This document shows positions 43,955 to 53,716 of a DNA stretch of 64,000 bases, in pieces. Numbering within the stretch: the stretch's first letter is position 1; each line of letters begins with the position of its first letter. Under the pieces are notes generated by a model. The model saw nothing but the letters and a program-made list of their open reading frames with translations, did not search any database and was not told where the DNA came from. The stretch lies in the NCBI GenBank assembly GCA_934095965.1, contig CAKOKR010000001.1, positions 44,980 to 108,979 of the forward strand, given 5' to 3'. Origin of the DNA: an uncultured Bacilli bacterium (GTDB lineage: Bacteria; Bacillota_I; Bacilli_A; RF39; UBA660). Both the position numbers and the translations under genes were made by a program.

Positions 43955-45439
43955 ATGAACGAATACACAGAACAAGAATTAGTAAGGAGAGAAAAAGCTG
44001 AAAAAATCCGTGAAATGGGAATAGATCCTTTCGGACACCGTTTTGAAAGAAATGCATATTCTAAGGATATAAAAGATAAATATGAAAGTATCCCACATGA
44101 TGAATTTGAAAATATGGATGATACTGCAACAGTAGCAGGACGTATAATGTTTATTAGAAAAATGGGAAAAGCATCATTTTTTACCATTCAAGATAAACTT
44201 GGAAGTATTCAAGTATATATATCTATAAATGACGTAGGAGAAGAAACATATAACTTATTTAAATCAGCTGATTTAGGAGATATTGTTGGTGTTTATGGAA
44301 AAATCATGAAAACTAAAACAGGTGAAGTAACAATTAAATGTTTAGAATATACACATTTAGTTAAAGCACTAAAACCACTTCCAGAAAAATTCCATGGATT
44401 AACTGACACTGAAGAAAGATATCGCCGTAGATATGTTGATTTAATTATGAATGAAGATGCTCGAAAAGTAGCTTTTACAAGACCAAAAATAATTAGATGC
44501 ATTCAAAATTATATGGATGGTTTAGGATTTACTGAGGTTGAAACACCAGTATTAACAACTTTATTAACAGGTGCAAGTGCTAGACCTTTTATAACTCATC
44601 ATAATACTCAAGATATCGATATGTATTTACGTATTGCACTAGAACTTCCATTAAAAAGACTTCTAGTAGGTGGAATGGAAGCTGTATATGAAATTGGTAG
44701 AGTATTTAGAAACGAAGGAATGGATCCAAAACATAATCCGGAATTTACATTAATGGAAGCATATCTAGCATATAGTGACCTTGAAGGCATGATGGACATG
44801 ACTGAAAAAATGTTTACCACTATTGGCGAAAAAGTAATGGGAAAAACCGTCTATAACTGGGGTGGTAATGAAATAAATATAGCTGGACCTTGGAAAAGAA
44901 TTTCAATGTGTGATGCAATTAAGGAAGTAACTGGAATAGATTTCTCTAAAGAAATGACATTAGAAGAAGCTTTAAATCTTGCAGCATCACACAAAATTGA
45001 AGTTGAAGAACATGAAAAAAGCTTTGGTCACATTGTTAATTTATTCTTTGAAAAATATGTTGAAGAAACACTTATTCAACCAACATTCTTATATGGACAT
45101 CCAGTTGAAATTTCACCACTTACAAAGAAAAATCCAAAAGATCCAAGATTTGTAGATCGTTTTGAACTATTTATTGGTGGTAAAGAATTTGCAAATGCTT
45201 ATACTGAATTAAATGATCCAATTGATCAATTAGAAAGATTTAAAGACCAAATAAAAGAAAGAGACCTAGGAAACGAAGAAGCTAACGATATCGATATGGA
45301 TTTCGTAGAAGCACTAGAATATGGAATGCCACCAGCAGGTGGAATCGGTTATGGAATAGATAGGCTTGTAATGTTCTTTACTGAACAAGAAACCATTCGT
45401 GAAGTTATTTTATTCCCAACAATGAAACCAAGAGATTAG
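43955..45439 (+). CDS. lysS: Lysyl-tRNA synthetase (class II)
   Basis: The 494-residue enzyme charges tRNA-Lys. An OB-fold anticodon domain (about 55-150; VAGRIMFIRKMGKASFF) precedes the class II catalytic core: motif 1 near GFTEVETPVL, motif 2 VYEIGRVFRNEGMD...HNPEFT, motif 3 PPAGGIGYGIDRL close to the end. The length is typical. GGGTGAT precedes the ATG. It stands alone with its own promoter and terminator, unlike the gltX-cysS operon. Confidence 0.97.
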   Translation: MNEYTEQELVRREKAEKIREMGIDPFGHRFERNAYSKDIKDKYESIPHDEFENMDDTATVAGRIMFIRKMGKASFFTIQDKLGSIQVYISINDVGEETYNLFKSADLGDIVGVYGKIMKTKTGEVTIKCLEYTHLVKALKPLPEKFHGLTDTEERYRRRYVDLIMNEDARKVAFTRPKIIRCIQNYMDGLGFTEVETPVLTTLLTGASARPFITHHNTQDIDMYLRIALELPLKRLLVGGMEAVYEIGRVFRNEGMDPKHNPEFTLMEAYLAYSDLEGMMDMTEKMFTTIGEKVMGKTVYNWGGNEINIAGPWKRISMCDAIKEVTGIDFSKEMTLEEALNLAASHKIEVEEHEKSFGHIVNLFFEKYVEETLIQPTFLYGHPVEISPLTKKNPKDPRFVDRFELFIGGKEFANAYTELNDPIDQLERFKDQIKERDLGNEEANDIDMDFVEALEYGMPPAGGIGYGIDRLVMFFTEQETIREVILFPTMKPRD

Positions 45440-45463
45440 AGATTGACATATCTCTTTTCTTTT
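45438..45463 (+). terminator. lysS terminator
   Basis: AGAGAT (45438-45443) pairs with ATCTCT (45450-45455), followed by TTTTCTTTT. Confidence 0.7.
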
Positions 45464-45495
45464 GCTAAAATAATCAGTAAATCGGGGGGATAACG

Positions 45496-46404
45496 ATGAT
45501 TGAATTAATAACTGCACTAGAAAAAATATCAGAAAGAATATATGAAGAATATAAAAAATTATATGACTTAGAAAACAAAGGACTTAATAAATTAAGTTTG
45601 CTTGACCAAGAAAGAAGTATTGAAACATTAAAAAAGTTAAAATCTATTGAAGATGATATTATTGAAAAACTAAGAGAAAGAAAAGAAATAAAAAGGGCTT
45701 TAGAATATTTAAAAAATAAATATGATAAAGATAGCGATAGTATCTATATAGATATAACACAAGATAAAAGTGGCTTATTAACACATCGTGTCTACAACAG
45801 AATGGTTTATGAACTAGTTAAAGAAGAATCTAAACGTGACTATCAAGTATTAAATAGCGATATCATCGAAGAATTTGTTATCAGTGATTACCTTTTATTA
45901 TCAATGACTATTTTAGAAAAAACATTACCAAATTGCTACAAAAGTGAAATATATAAAATTAAGTATAAATTAAGTTTAACAATTCCAGATTTAGAAAGTA
46001 TTTTAATTAATATGCAATTTAAACCTTCAGAACATCCATACATAACATATAAATTATTAATAACAAATGAATTAAGTAAAAAATTTGTAACATCATATAT
46101 TGAAGAAAGATTAATGACAAATATAAATGTAAGACTTAATTTGCTTGCAACATTAAACATTGAATACATTGAAGAAAATGATGAAGTTTTTGCTACAGTA
46201 ATATATTTATTATCAACTATCAGAGCAGCACTTCTTTTAATGGATGAACTAGATTTAGATGATTTTAATAAATCAATTTATATAATGATTAAAAAATTAG
46301 CTAATTATTTTACTAAAGAATACAACCGAAGAATCCTATATAACTTTGCTGAAGATATAGAAAATGACAAAAGTATTCCTCAAATACTTAAATTATTTAA
46401 ATAA
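45496..46404 (+). CDS. Helical protein of unknown function
   Basis: A 302-residue cytosolic protein, mostly helical. The N-terminal ~90 residues are strongly charged and likely coiled coil (KISERIYEEYKKLYDLENKG, KLKSIEDDIIEKLRERKEIK). There is no recognised domain and no membrane segment. GGGGGGA precedes the start. Its terminator is the AAAAAGGT hairpin. Confidence 0.5.
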   Translation: MIELITALEKISERIYEEYKKLYDLENKGLNKLSLLDQERSIETLKKLKSIEDDIIEKLRERKEIKRALEYLKNKYDKDSDSIYIDITQDKSGLLTHRVYNRMVYELVKEESKRDYQVLNSDIIEEFVISDYLLLSMTILEKTLPNCYKSEIYKIKYKLSLTIPDLESILINMQFKPSEHPYITYKLLITNELSKKFVTSYIEERLMTNINVRLNLLATLNIEYIEENDEVFATVIYLLSTIRAALLLMDELDLDDFNKSIYIMIKKLANYFTKEYNRRILYNFAEDIENDKSIPQILKLFK

Positions 46405-46410
46405 ATTACT

Positions 46411-46440
46411 AAAAAGGTGCAAAAAACCTTTTTTTTCTTT
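46411..46440 (+). terminator. Terminator of the 45496 gene
   Basis: AAAAAGGT (46411-46418) pairs with ACCTTTTT (46426-46433), then T bases. Confidence 0.8.
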
Positions 46441-46476
46441 GGTTTGGGTGTTATAATTTTGATAAGGAGGTAGAGA

Positions 46477-48078
46477 ATGAAAAAGATATTTGAAAAACAT
46501 GGTGTGTTAAGATGTATCGCTGCATTTATGGATATTGTTGCACTTATACTATTTATAGTAGCAGCTTTCGTAGATGGAGAAACTGCAGACATGGTATTAA
46601 AATTTATTGGTATATTATTATACACAATTGGAAGTATGATGTTAGTATTCACTGGCAAAGATCATTACTTAGCTAAAAGTATTTTAGTTTTAGTATCATC
46701 TGCAATAATCTTATCATGGCTATATCCAAGTGGAGTATTCCAAGGTACTGATTTCTCAGTTCAAGATTTTTCTCGTATAGGTTTAGCAGACATGGGATTT
46801 GTATTATATTATGCACTACAAAGCATAATGGATAAAGTTATTTTCCTAGTAGTTGTTGCTGGATTCTATGGAGTATTATCTAAAGTAAGTGGATACCAAA
46901 AACTTGTTGAAAAACTAGCTGATAAATGTAGTAATCATCCAATCGTTACATCAGTTGTAACTTCAGTAGTATTATTCTTACTAACAACACTATTTACTCA
47001 AAGTTTTGTAATGATTTTATTCCTTCCATTTATGATTAGTGTTCTAAACAAAATGGGTATGGATAAATTAACATCATTTGCAATTACATTTGGTTCTGTG
47101 TTAGTAGGTATTCTAGGATGTACTTATGGTACTGATAGTTTAACAATTTTTAATAAATATATGGGTCAAGAAACTACATATGCTATTAATTATCGTTATA
47201 TTATTGCTGCAGTTAGTATTGTTTTATATGATTTCTTCATTGCAATGCGTGTTCGTAAGATAAGCAAAGATATGAAGAAAAATGCTAAAGCAAACAACGT
47301 ATTAGATGATCCATTTAAAGTTGAAAAACTTAGTGGAAAAGAAAAAACATCAATGGTACCTGCAATCGTTGTATTAGCTATAACAGTTATTATTGTTGTT
47401 TTAGGATACATCAACTGGAACGGATATTTCGAAATTGAAGTGTTTGATAAATTCCATGAATGGCTAATTGGTCTTGAAGCTGGTGAAGATTTCACTATAT
47501 TCAGTTACATCTTAGGTAATAATGCTAATGCTCTAGGTTCATTCAAATACACATTTAGTATAAGTATGTTATTGATAATTGCTAGTGTAGTAATTGCATT
47601 CTTATATAAGATGAAGAGTAATGAATACATTGAAAGTTTCTATGAAGGAACAAAGAATATGTTTAAACCAATGCTTCTTTTATTAGCTGCAGGTATGTTA
47701 TTTGGTATTGCTAATTTATGTTTAGCACCATTATCAATCTGTAATTGGTTAATAAATTTAACAAAAGGATTTAATCCATATTTAACTTCAATAGTTGCAT
47801 TTATTACATCATTATTCCAAACTGACTTAGGTTATGTTGCTTACACTTGTGGAAGCTTCTTTACTCAAGCTTTCTCTGGTAATGTTGAAATAATTCACAC
47901 TATATTTACTTCAATGTACGGTCTTGTTCAAGTATTCATGCCAACAAGTGCAATTCTTATCGTTGGTTTATCAATGATGAAGATAGAATATAAAGACTGG
48001 GTTAAATATATCTGGTTATTTGCAGTAGGTATGTTAGTAATACTACTTGTTCTATTTACAGTAGTAACTTACATCTAA
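46477..48078 (+). CDS. Polytopic carrier, YfcC/DcuC (C4-dicarboxylate anaerobic carrier)-like
   Basis: The 533-residue protein has about 12 transmembrane helices and a cytosolic loop near residues 265-290. WLYPSGVFQG followed by IGLADMGF resembles the PAG-F...G-F..P N-terminal pattern of YfcC-type carriers, and the central FTQSFVMILFLPFMI and GCTYGTDSL segments resemble re-entrant loop regions. The substrate could be a dicarboxylate, an amino acid or a peptide; nothing in the sequence decides this. AGGAGG precedes the start. It is a stand-alone gene. Confidence 0.55.
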   Translation: MKKIFEKHGVLRCIAAFMDIVALILFIVAAFVDGETADMVLKFIGILLYTIGSMMLVFTGKDHYLAKSILVLVSSAIILSWLYPSGVFQGTDFSVQDFSRIGLADMGFVLYYALQSIMDKVIFLVVVAGFYGVLSKVSGYQKLVEKLADKCSNHPIVTSVVTSVVLFLLTTLFTQSFVMILFLPFMISVLNKMGMDKLTSFAITFGSVLVGILGCTYGTDSLTIFNKYMGQETTYAINYRYIIAAVSIVLYDFFIAMRVRKISKDMKKNAKANNVLDDPFKVEKLSGKEKTSMVPAIVVLAITVIIVVLGYINWNGYFEIEVFDKFHEWLIGLEAGEDFTIFSYILGNNANALGSFKYTFSISMLLIIASVVIAFLYKMKSNEYIESFYEGTKNMFKPMLLLLAAGMLFGIANLCLAPLSICNWLINLTKGFNPYLTSIVAFITSLFQTDLGYVAYTCGSFFTQAFSGNVEIIHTIFTSMYGLVQVFMPTSAILIVGLSMMKIEYKDWVKYIWLFAVGMLVILLVLFTVVTYI

Positions 48079-48105
48079 GGGTTCATTAAGTTGAACTCTT
48101 TTTTT
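48078..48105 (+). terminator. Terminator of the carrier gene
   Basis: AGGGTTCA (48078-48085) pairs with TGAACTCT (48092-48099) with one wobble, followed by T bases. Confidence 0.75.
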
Positions 48106-48211
48106 ATGCAATGTTTTATTAAAATTTCATATAATAATAAAAAAATGATAAAAGCTTTAAATTTTATTTAATTTGTGTTACAATATGTCTAACAAAGGAG
48201 TAGTGGTGTTT

Positions 48212-48679
48212 ATGAATTATGCAACAAACGTTAAAAATATAGTGGAATGGTTTTTACATAATATGCCTATGACGCATAAGAAACTTCAAAAGTTACTTTA
48301 TTTTAGTTATGGTTTTTATTTGGCACAAAACAATAATGATGTAAATAATTTAGAAAATTTTTTGTTTGTCAATAACTTTGAAGCTTGGGTACACGGACCA
48401 GTTGATCCAACAATTTATAATATTTTTAAAAACAATGGAGTAAATTTATTATATATGGAAAATACCACAACTTTTAAGTTTGATGAAAAAATAATGAATG
48501 CATTAAATATAACAATGGAAAAGTACGGAAAAATGAATGCAGATGAACTTGAATATGAAAGCCACATACAATTACCATGGAAAAATGCTAGAAATGGTAT
48601 TGCTGAAACAGATATTTCAAATAGTAAATTACAAGATGAAGATATATATTTGACTTTCAAAGAACTATTACATGAATGA
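48212..48679 (+). CDS. Panacea-domain (SocA/GepA-like) antitoxin
   Basis: The 155-residue protein carries the Panacea signature: MTHKKLQKLLYFSYGFYLAQ (about residues 17-36), then FEAWVHGPVDPTIYN. Panacea proteins neutralise diverse toxins; Caulobacter SocA works as a ClpXP adaptor for its toxin. The start could be the ATG at 48212 or the GTG at 48206 (AAAGGAG lies at 48194-48200). The stop overlaps the start of the next gene by 8 bases, the usual coupling of such pairs. It opens a cluster that ends with a Clp-type ATPase. Confidence 0.82.
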   Translation: MNYATNVKNIVEWFLHNMPMTHKKLQKLLYFSYGFYLAQNNNDVNNLENFLFVNNFEAWVHGPVDPTIYNIFKNNGVNLLYMENTTTFKFDEKIMNALNITMEKYGKMNADELEYESHIQLPWKNARNGIAETDISNSKLQDEDIYLTFKELLHE

Positions 48680-49172
48680 TAACAAAGTAATAGTAAACTT
48701 TTCTAAATTTCCATTTTGTTTCAGATGCACAAATATAAAAAAATATGATTATACAAATTACCTAAGCGGAGAAAAAGAATTTTTTAAAAACCTTAAAATG
48801 ATTTTTGAAAAAGAAGTTCCATTTTTCTGCGAAAATACATTTAGTGACTTACAAAAAAAGTCACATGGTCATGCTATCATGAGTAATACGAAAGAATACC
48901 AAGTAGTAAAAGAAGTAATAAAAAAAATAGTAATGGACTTTAAAAATTTCAAAAATGATAGTGAATTTGAAATGTGGTTTAATCAGAATATAAACGATTA
49001 TTATATATGGCAACTTGGTCAATCTGGTGGAATACGTCTTATTGGAATAAGAAATTTAAATGTTTTTAATGTTTTATTTATTGATTATCATCATTTAATA
49101 TTTCCAGATGTGAAAAATAATCAAAAAAATTATAGTAAATATAAATTTTGTCCAATAACAACGTATAATTAA
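48672..49172 (+). CDS. Putative toxin partner of the Panacea antitoxin
   Basis: A 166-residue protein translated from an ATG inside the end of the antitoxin gene, without its own clear ribosome site, so it depends on coupling. The C-terminal half has IRLIGIRNLNVFNVLFIDYH followed by LIFP, a pattern also seen in Panacea-linked toxins of the IRxxGF...FxVLWFDxxH type (from memory). The N-terminal half has two CxRC-like Cys. The activity is not known. Confidence 0.6.
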   Translation: MNDNKVIVNFSKFPFCFRCTNIKKYDYTNYLSGEKEFFKNLKMIFEKEVPFFCENTFSDLQKKSHGHAIMSNTKEYQVVKEVIKKIVMDFKNFKNDSEFEMWFNQNINDYYIWQLGQSGGIRLIGIRNLNVFNVLFIDYHHLIFPDVKNNQKNYSKYKFCPITTYN

Positions 49173-49185
49173 AAAGGAGCTAAAA

Positions 49186-49506
49186 ATGAAAGAATATAAA
49201 ACATATCCTAAAACAATCGAAGAATTAAAAGAAAAAATCAATTATATAATTGAAAATGATGAAAATATAGATAGAGTAAAGAATATGCAAAATTGGTTAA
49301 AATGGTTTGATAACTTAAATTTGGTTTTACAATATAAATTAGAGAAAAATGAATATATACGTGCATATTGTAACAACAATAATTTTTCGCTACAAATATG
49401 GAAACATAATGAAATCGTAGATAGTGCAGTATATAATATAATATCCAATTATTATAATGAGTACAATAATGAAAGTACTATCGTGGTTGATGACAATGGA
49501 AAATAA
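49186..49506 (+). CDS. Small protein of unknown function in the Panacea cluster
   Basis: A 106-residue soluble protein with a helical start (KTIEELKEKINYIIENDEN) and a beta-rich end. It lies 13 bases after the toxin gene with AAGGAG. It overlaps the next gene by 11 bases. No family is recognised; an accessory or immunity role would fit the position only. Confidence 0.5.
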   Translation: MKEYKTYPKTIEELKEKINYIIENDENIDRVKNMQNWLKWFDNLNLVLQYKLEKNEYIRAYCNNNNFSLQIWKHNEIVDSAVYNIISNYYNEYNNESTIVVDDNGK

Positions 49507-50158
49507 CAAAAAAGTAAAAACAATTATAACTAGAATTAATCATATTTGTGATTCTGAAAAAATATCATTAACTACATCTTTAGAAAAATATAATCTTACA
49601 CCAGAAAAATATCTTAAACTAATCGGACTTAATCTGGATATTGATAAAGATTCAAAAATATTTATTGATAAATTAATGAATGATTTAACAACTCGTGTAT
49701 ATTTTAATCCCAATATGGAATCATTAGAAAAAGATTCAATTGAAATAAGTTCTAAAAAAAAGAGTCAAAGTATTATTTTTACAACTAATGAACTAAGATT
49801 ATATGAAGAAAAAACAAATGAAGATAATGACTTTTATTATGAAGATACTTGTGTTAAAATTTTATCAAGTGATGCCTACATAAGTTATACATTAAATAAA
49901 ATAATTGATAAGAAGGAATTAGAAAATAGAATCATAAGTAAAAAATATAACATTAAGCATATGCATATCAAAGTATCCTTTAATATAGATAATCATATTA
50001 ATAATTTTGAATTTACAATTAATAATGATATGCTTGCAAGTGATTTAGATTATGCACTTAGATTACTTAACAATAAAAAAATAAAGGAAGCATATATCAT
50101 ATTTAAAAAATATCCAAGTGATATTAAAATAATTGATGAATCACATAATCTTGCATAA
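49496..50158 (+). CDS. Unknown protein of the Panacea cluster
   Basis: The likely start is the ATG at 49496, giving 220 residues; the earlier ATG at 49457 would overlap the previous gene by 50 bases. The protein is rich in Lys, Asn and Ile. An N-terminal helical part contains TTSLEKYNLTPEKYLKLIGL, which may form a helix-turn-helix, and a middle part has KKSQSIIFTTNELRLYEEK. No family is recognised. There is no terminator between it and the Clp-like gene. Confidence 0.45.
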   Translation: MENNKKVKTIITRINHICDSEKISLTTSLEKYNLTPEKYLKLIGLNLDIDKDSKIFIDKLMNDLTTRVYFNPNMESLEKDSIEISSKKKSQSIIFTTNELRLYEEKTNEDNDFYYEDTCVKILSSDAYISYTLNKIIDKKELENRIISKKYNIKHMHIKVSFNIDNHINNFEFTINNDMLASDLDYALRLLNNKKIKEAYIIFKKYPSDIKIIDESHNLA

Positions 50159-50208
50159 ATATAAGCAAATTTTTCCATAACATACATAGAATTAAAAAGG
50201 AGGATTCT

Positions 50209-52302
50209 ATGTATAACAATTATAGTTTCGAAGTAACAAAAATATTTAAAAATGCAGAAATCATCATGTTAGAATTAAATCATGCCTATGTAGGTACAGA
50301 ACATTTACTATTAAGTATGCTTAAAGTAAGCCAAACAATAAATAAATTAATGGCTAAATATGGTTTAACATATGATGATTTTTTAAGTGAATTAAATGAA
50401 ATTGTTGGTAAAACAAAAAATAACCCAAGTGTAATTATTTATACACCTTTATTAAAAAGAGTAATAAAAAATGCACAAGATTTAGCTAAGAAAAACAAAG
50501 TAACAGCAAGTGATTTATTATTATCTCTTCTTGAAGAAGGCGAAGGTATAGCAATAAGAATTATGCTTGGTATGCATCTTGATTTAGATTCACTATATGA
50601 TGAACTAAAAAATAAATCAAAAAAAACAAAGAAGAATCTAGAGATATATAAAATAGGAAAAGATTTAAACAGTGAAGTAAACGATGACTTAGTAATAGGT
50701 CGTGAAAAAGAATTAAATGAAATAATAGAAACACTTTTAAGAAAAAATAAAAATAATCCATTATTAATTGGAGACGCTGGTGTTGGTAAAAGTGCTATTG
50801 TTGAAGAACTTGCAAGAAGAATAAATAGTGATAGTGTTCCAGAAAAATTAAAAAATAAAAGGATAGTAACTCTTGAAATGTCTAGTTTAGTAGCAGGTAC
50901 AAAATATCGTGGTGAATTCGAAGAAAAACTAAATAAAGTAATCAAAGAACTTGAAGATAATCCAGAAATAATTTTATTTATTGATGAAATTCATACAATA
51001 TCAAATGCAGGTGGAGCAGAAGGTGCAATAAATGCATCAGACATATTAAAACCATACTTAGCACGTGGCAAAATTAAAATCATCGGAGCAACCACCACTA
51101 GTGAATATAACAAATTTATATCTAAAGATAAAGCTTTAAGAAGAAGATTTGAACTAATAAAAATAAATGAACCACAAAAAGATGAAACTGAAGAAATTTT
51201 ATCAAAAATAAGACCATCTTTTGAACATCATTACAATATTAAAATAACTAAAGAAAACATTAAAGAAATCGTGGACTTAACAGATAAATATATCTTAGAT
51301 AGATTTAATCCAGATAAATCAATTGATTTACTTGATAGTATTTGTGCAATGAAAGAAGTAGAATTTGGTAAAGAAAAAATAATAAAGAACTTAAAAGAAA
51401 AATTATTAAATTTAAAAACTAAAAAAGAAGAAATGGTTAAGAAAAATAATTTTAAAGAAGCATTAACATACAGAAGTAAAGAAATAGAACTTGAAAAAGA
51501 AATTGATGGATATAAAAATAAACCAAATACTATAACTAGTAAAGATATAAGAAAAGTATTACTTAGAAAAGAAAATATACCAAGTTTATCAATCAATTGG
51601 AATGATTTAGAAGAGTATTTACATAATGAAATAATTGGTCAAGATAAACAAATAACAAAAATAGTTAAAGCTCTAAAAAATAAAGATGAAGACTTACCAG
51701 TATCAATTCTTTTAAGTGGACCAACCGGAGTAGGTAAAACAGAAACAGTTAAAAAGGTGAGTAAATATTTAAAAATTCCTTTAGTAAGATTAGATCTAAG
51801 TGAATATAGTGAAAATATTTCCATAAGTAGATTAATCGGAGCATCCGCAGGTTATGTAGGTTATGATGATGATAATATCTTTGATAGAATAAAGATGCAT
51901 CCATGTTCAATTATTTTATTAGATGAATTAGAAAAAGCTCATCCATCAGTAATTAATTTATTTTTACAAATTTTAGATGAAGGCTACATAACTAATTCAA
52001 AAGGAGAAAAAATAGATTTTAAACACACATATATATTTATGACATCAAATGCAATGTTAAATACTAAAATTGGTTTTATTAAAAATACTGGTAATCTTCA
52101 AAATACTTTTAGTAAAGAATTCTTAGGTAGAATATCTTGTGAAGTATATTATAATGAAGTAACTATGGATATGTTAAAAACTTATCTTGATAAAAAAGGT
52201 ATAAAAGATGATACCATATTAACTTCATTTGATTATAAGAATAAAGGATTCCGTGGTTTAAATAAATATATTAAAAATAAGGAAAAAAGTAAACAACTAT
52301 AA
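50209..52302 (+). CDS. ClpC-like AAA+ unfoldase, divergent and compact
   Basis: The 697-residue protein has a Clp N-domain (about 1-145), D1 with GDAGVGKSA (about 189) and LFIDEIHTI, a short coiled middle insert (about 395-440), and D2 with SGPTGVGKTE (about 503) and LLDELEKAHP. The loop TKIGFIKN holds an IGF tripeptide in the position of the ClpP-binding loop, so ClpP partnership is plausible. The C-terminal small domain is about 100 residues shorter than in ClpC. No ctsR, mcsA or mcsB is nearby, so this is not the usual clpC operon. AAGGAGG precedes the start. Confidence 0.88.
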   Translation: MYNNYSFEVTKIFKNAEIIMLELNHAYVGTEHLLLSMLKVSQTINKLMAKYGLTYDDFLSELNEIVGKTKNNPSVIIYTPLLKRVIKNAQDLAKKNKVTASDLLLSLLEEGEGIAIRIMLGMHLDLDSLYDELKNKSKKTKKNLEIYKIGKDLNSEVNDDLVIGREKELNEIIETLLRKNKNNPLLIGDAGVGKSAIVEELARRINSDSVPEKLKNKRIVTLEMSSLVAGTKYRGEFEEKLNKVIKELEDNPEIILFIDEIHTISNAGGAEGAINASDILKPYLARGKIKIIGATTTSEYNKFISKDKALRRRFELIKINEPQKDETEEILSKIRPSFEHHYNIKITKENIKEIVDLTDKYILDRFNPDKSIDLLDSICAMKEVEFGKEKIIKNLKEKLLNLKTKKEEMVKKNNFKEALTYRSKEIELEKEIDGYKNKPNTITSKDIRKVLLRKENIPSLSINWNDLEEYLHNEIIGQDKQITKIVKALKNKDEDLPVSILLSGPTGVGKTETVKKVSKYLKIPLVRLDLSEYSENISISRLIGASAGYVGYDDDNIFDRIKMHPCSIILLDELEKAHPSVINLFLQILDEGYITNSKGEKIDFKHTYIFMTSNAMLNTKIGFIKNTGNLQNTFSKEFLGRISCEVYYNEVTMDMLKTYLDKKGIKDDTILTSFDYKNKGFRGLNKYIKNKEKSKQL

Positions 52303-52323
52303 TTTCAAAAATAGTTGTTTTTT
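52292..52323 (+). terminator. Terminator of the Clp-like gene
   Basis: AACAACTAT (52292-52300) pairs with ATAGTTGTT (52311-52319), then T bases. Confidence 0.85.
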
Positions 52324-52327
52324 ATAA

Positions 52328-53716
52328 TCTCAAAATAGATACTATTATAATTTATTTAATGAATTAATCAAAGAAGATGATTATAATAAAAATATAACAA
52401 TAAAATATAACTATGATAATGAAGGTAATATATTAACTAAAGAAACATATGAATTAAAAACAGGTAACTTATTAACTAAAGATACATATGAATATAATAA
52501 TCAATCATGGACTGATCAATTAACTAAGTATAATAATGATGATATTACATATGATGAAATAGGTAATCCATTAACTATCAAAGATAATGTATTAACATGG
52601 CAAAATGGAAAAGAATTAAAATCATTTAATAATATAACATATACATATAATAAAGATGGTATCAGAGTAAGTAAAAAAGTAAATGATATAACAACTAACT
52701 ATATGTTAGAAAATTCAAATATTTTATTTGAAAAAACAGGTAATGATGTGATATACTATTTACGAGATAGTAATAGTAAATTAATTGGTTTAGAACATAA
52801 TGGTACAACATATTATTATCTTAAAAACCTTCAAGGGGATATCGTAGGAATCATTGATGCAGAAAATAATCTAGTAGCTAGTTACACTTATGATTCATGG
52901 GGTAATATCATAAGTATTAAAGATAGCAATGGATTAGACATTACTGAAGAAAATCACATAGCATTAAAAAACCCGTTTAGATATCGTTCATATTATTATG
53001 ATTCAGATACAAAATTATATTATCTAAATTCAAGATATTATAATCCAAAATGGGGAAGATTTATTAATGCAGATGGAATTATTAATGCAGAATGTAGAAT
53101 GAATGGTTATAATTTATACACATATGTATTAAATAATCCGGTTAAATATGCTGATAAATCAGGAAAACTAGCTATAGGAATTGGAGCTGCAATAGCCTCT
53201 GCAAGCGGAGAAGAATTAATAAAAGCAACGTTAATTGTAGCAATTAGTTTAGCTTCAGGAATGACAGTTAAAGAAGCAATAAAAAGTATTTCAATGGTTA
53301 CAACATCAAATGGTGGAAGAAAAAACAAAAAAGATGATGATGACGACGACAAAGTGCAAAACTGTGCAGTTTATGCTCTGTACGATACAAAAACAGATAC
53401 AGCTGTATATGTAGGAAGAACTAATAATTTGGAGAGAAGAAAAAAAGAACATCAAAAAAATGTACATAGGCAAAAATATGAGATGAGATTGTTAGAAGGT
53501 AATCTAACATATGAAGAATCAAGAGATAAAGAACAACATTATATTGAAATATTTAGAACTTTAAACTCAGGAATAGAAGGATGTAATAAAAGAAACGGAA
53601 TAAGAAAAGGTACACCAAGGTATTCAGAATATTTATATAGAGAAGCAGGAATTTTCAGTGACGAGACACTAGTGGCACCAAGAGAATGTTTAGGAGATAA
53701 TATATGGGAAAGATAA
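52328..53716 (+). pseudogene. Orphan RHS tip with GIY-YIG nuclease toxin domain (5'-truncated)
   Basis: The frame is open from the codon after the TAA at 52325 to 53716 without a start codon or ribosome site near its 5' end; the first ATG is at 52703. It begins with YD-type RHS repeats (KYNYDNEGNILT, EYNNQSWTDQL), passes the RHS core end (RYYNPKWGRFINADG, LYTYVLNNPVKYADKSG), then a short hydrophobic linker and an Asp run. The C-terminal domain carries VYALYD...VYVGRTNNLERRKKEH, a GIY-YIG-type nuclease core. This is a polymorphic toxin tip without the main RHS body. It could swap into a full-length RHS gene by recombination, or be a decayed remnant. Confidence 0.75.

Noticed and set aside
48173..50158. 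Reading the 48-50 kb genes as a phage remnant
   Set aside because: No structural, integrase or lysis genes are present; the Panacea signature and overlapping starts fit a toxin-antitoxin cluster better.
50439..50945. 168-codon minus-strand frame within the Clp-like gene
   Set aside because: It is Ser/Phe/Leu-rich, as expected for the antisense of an AT-rich AAA+ gene, and has no start signals.
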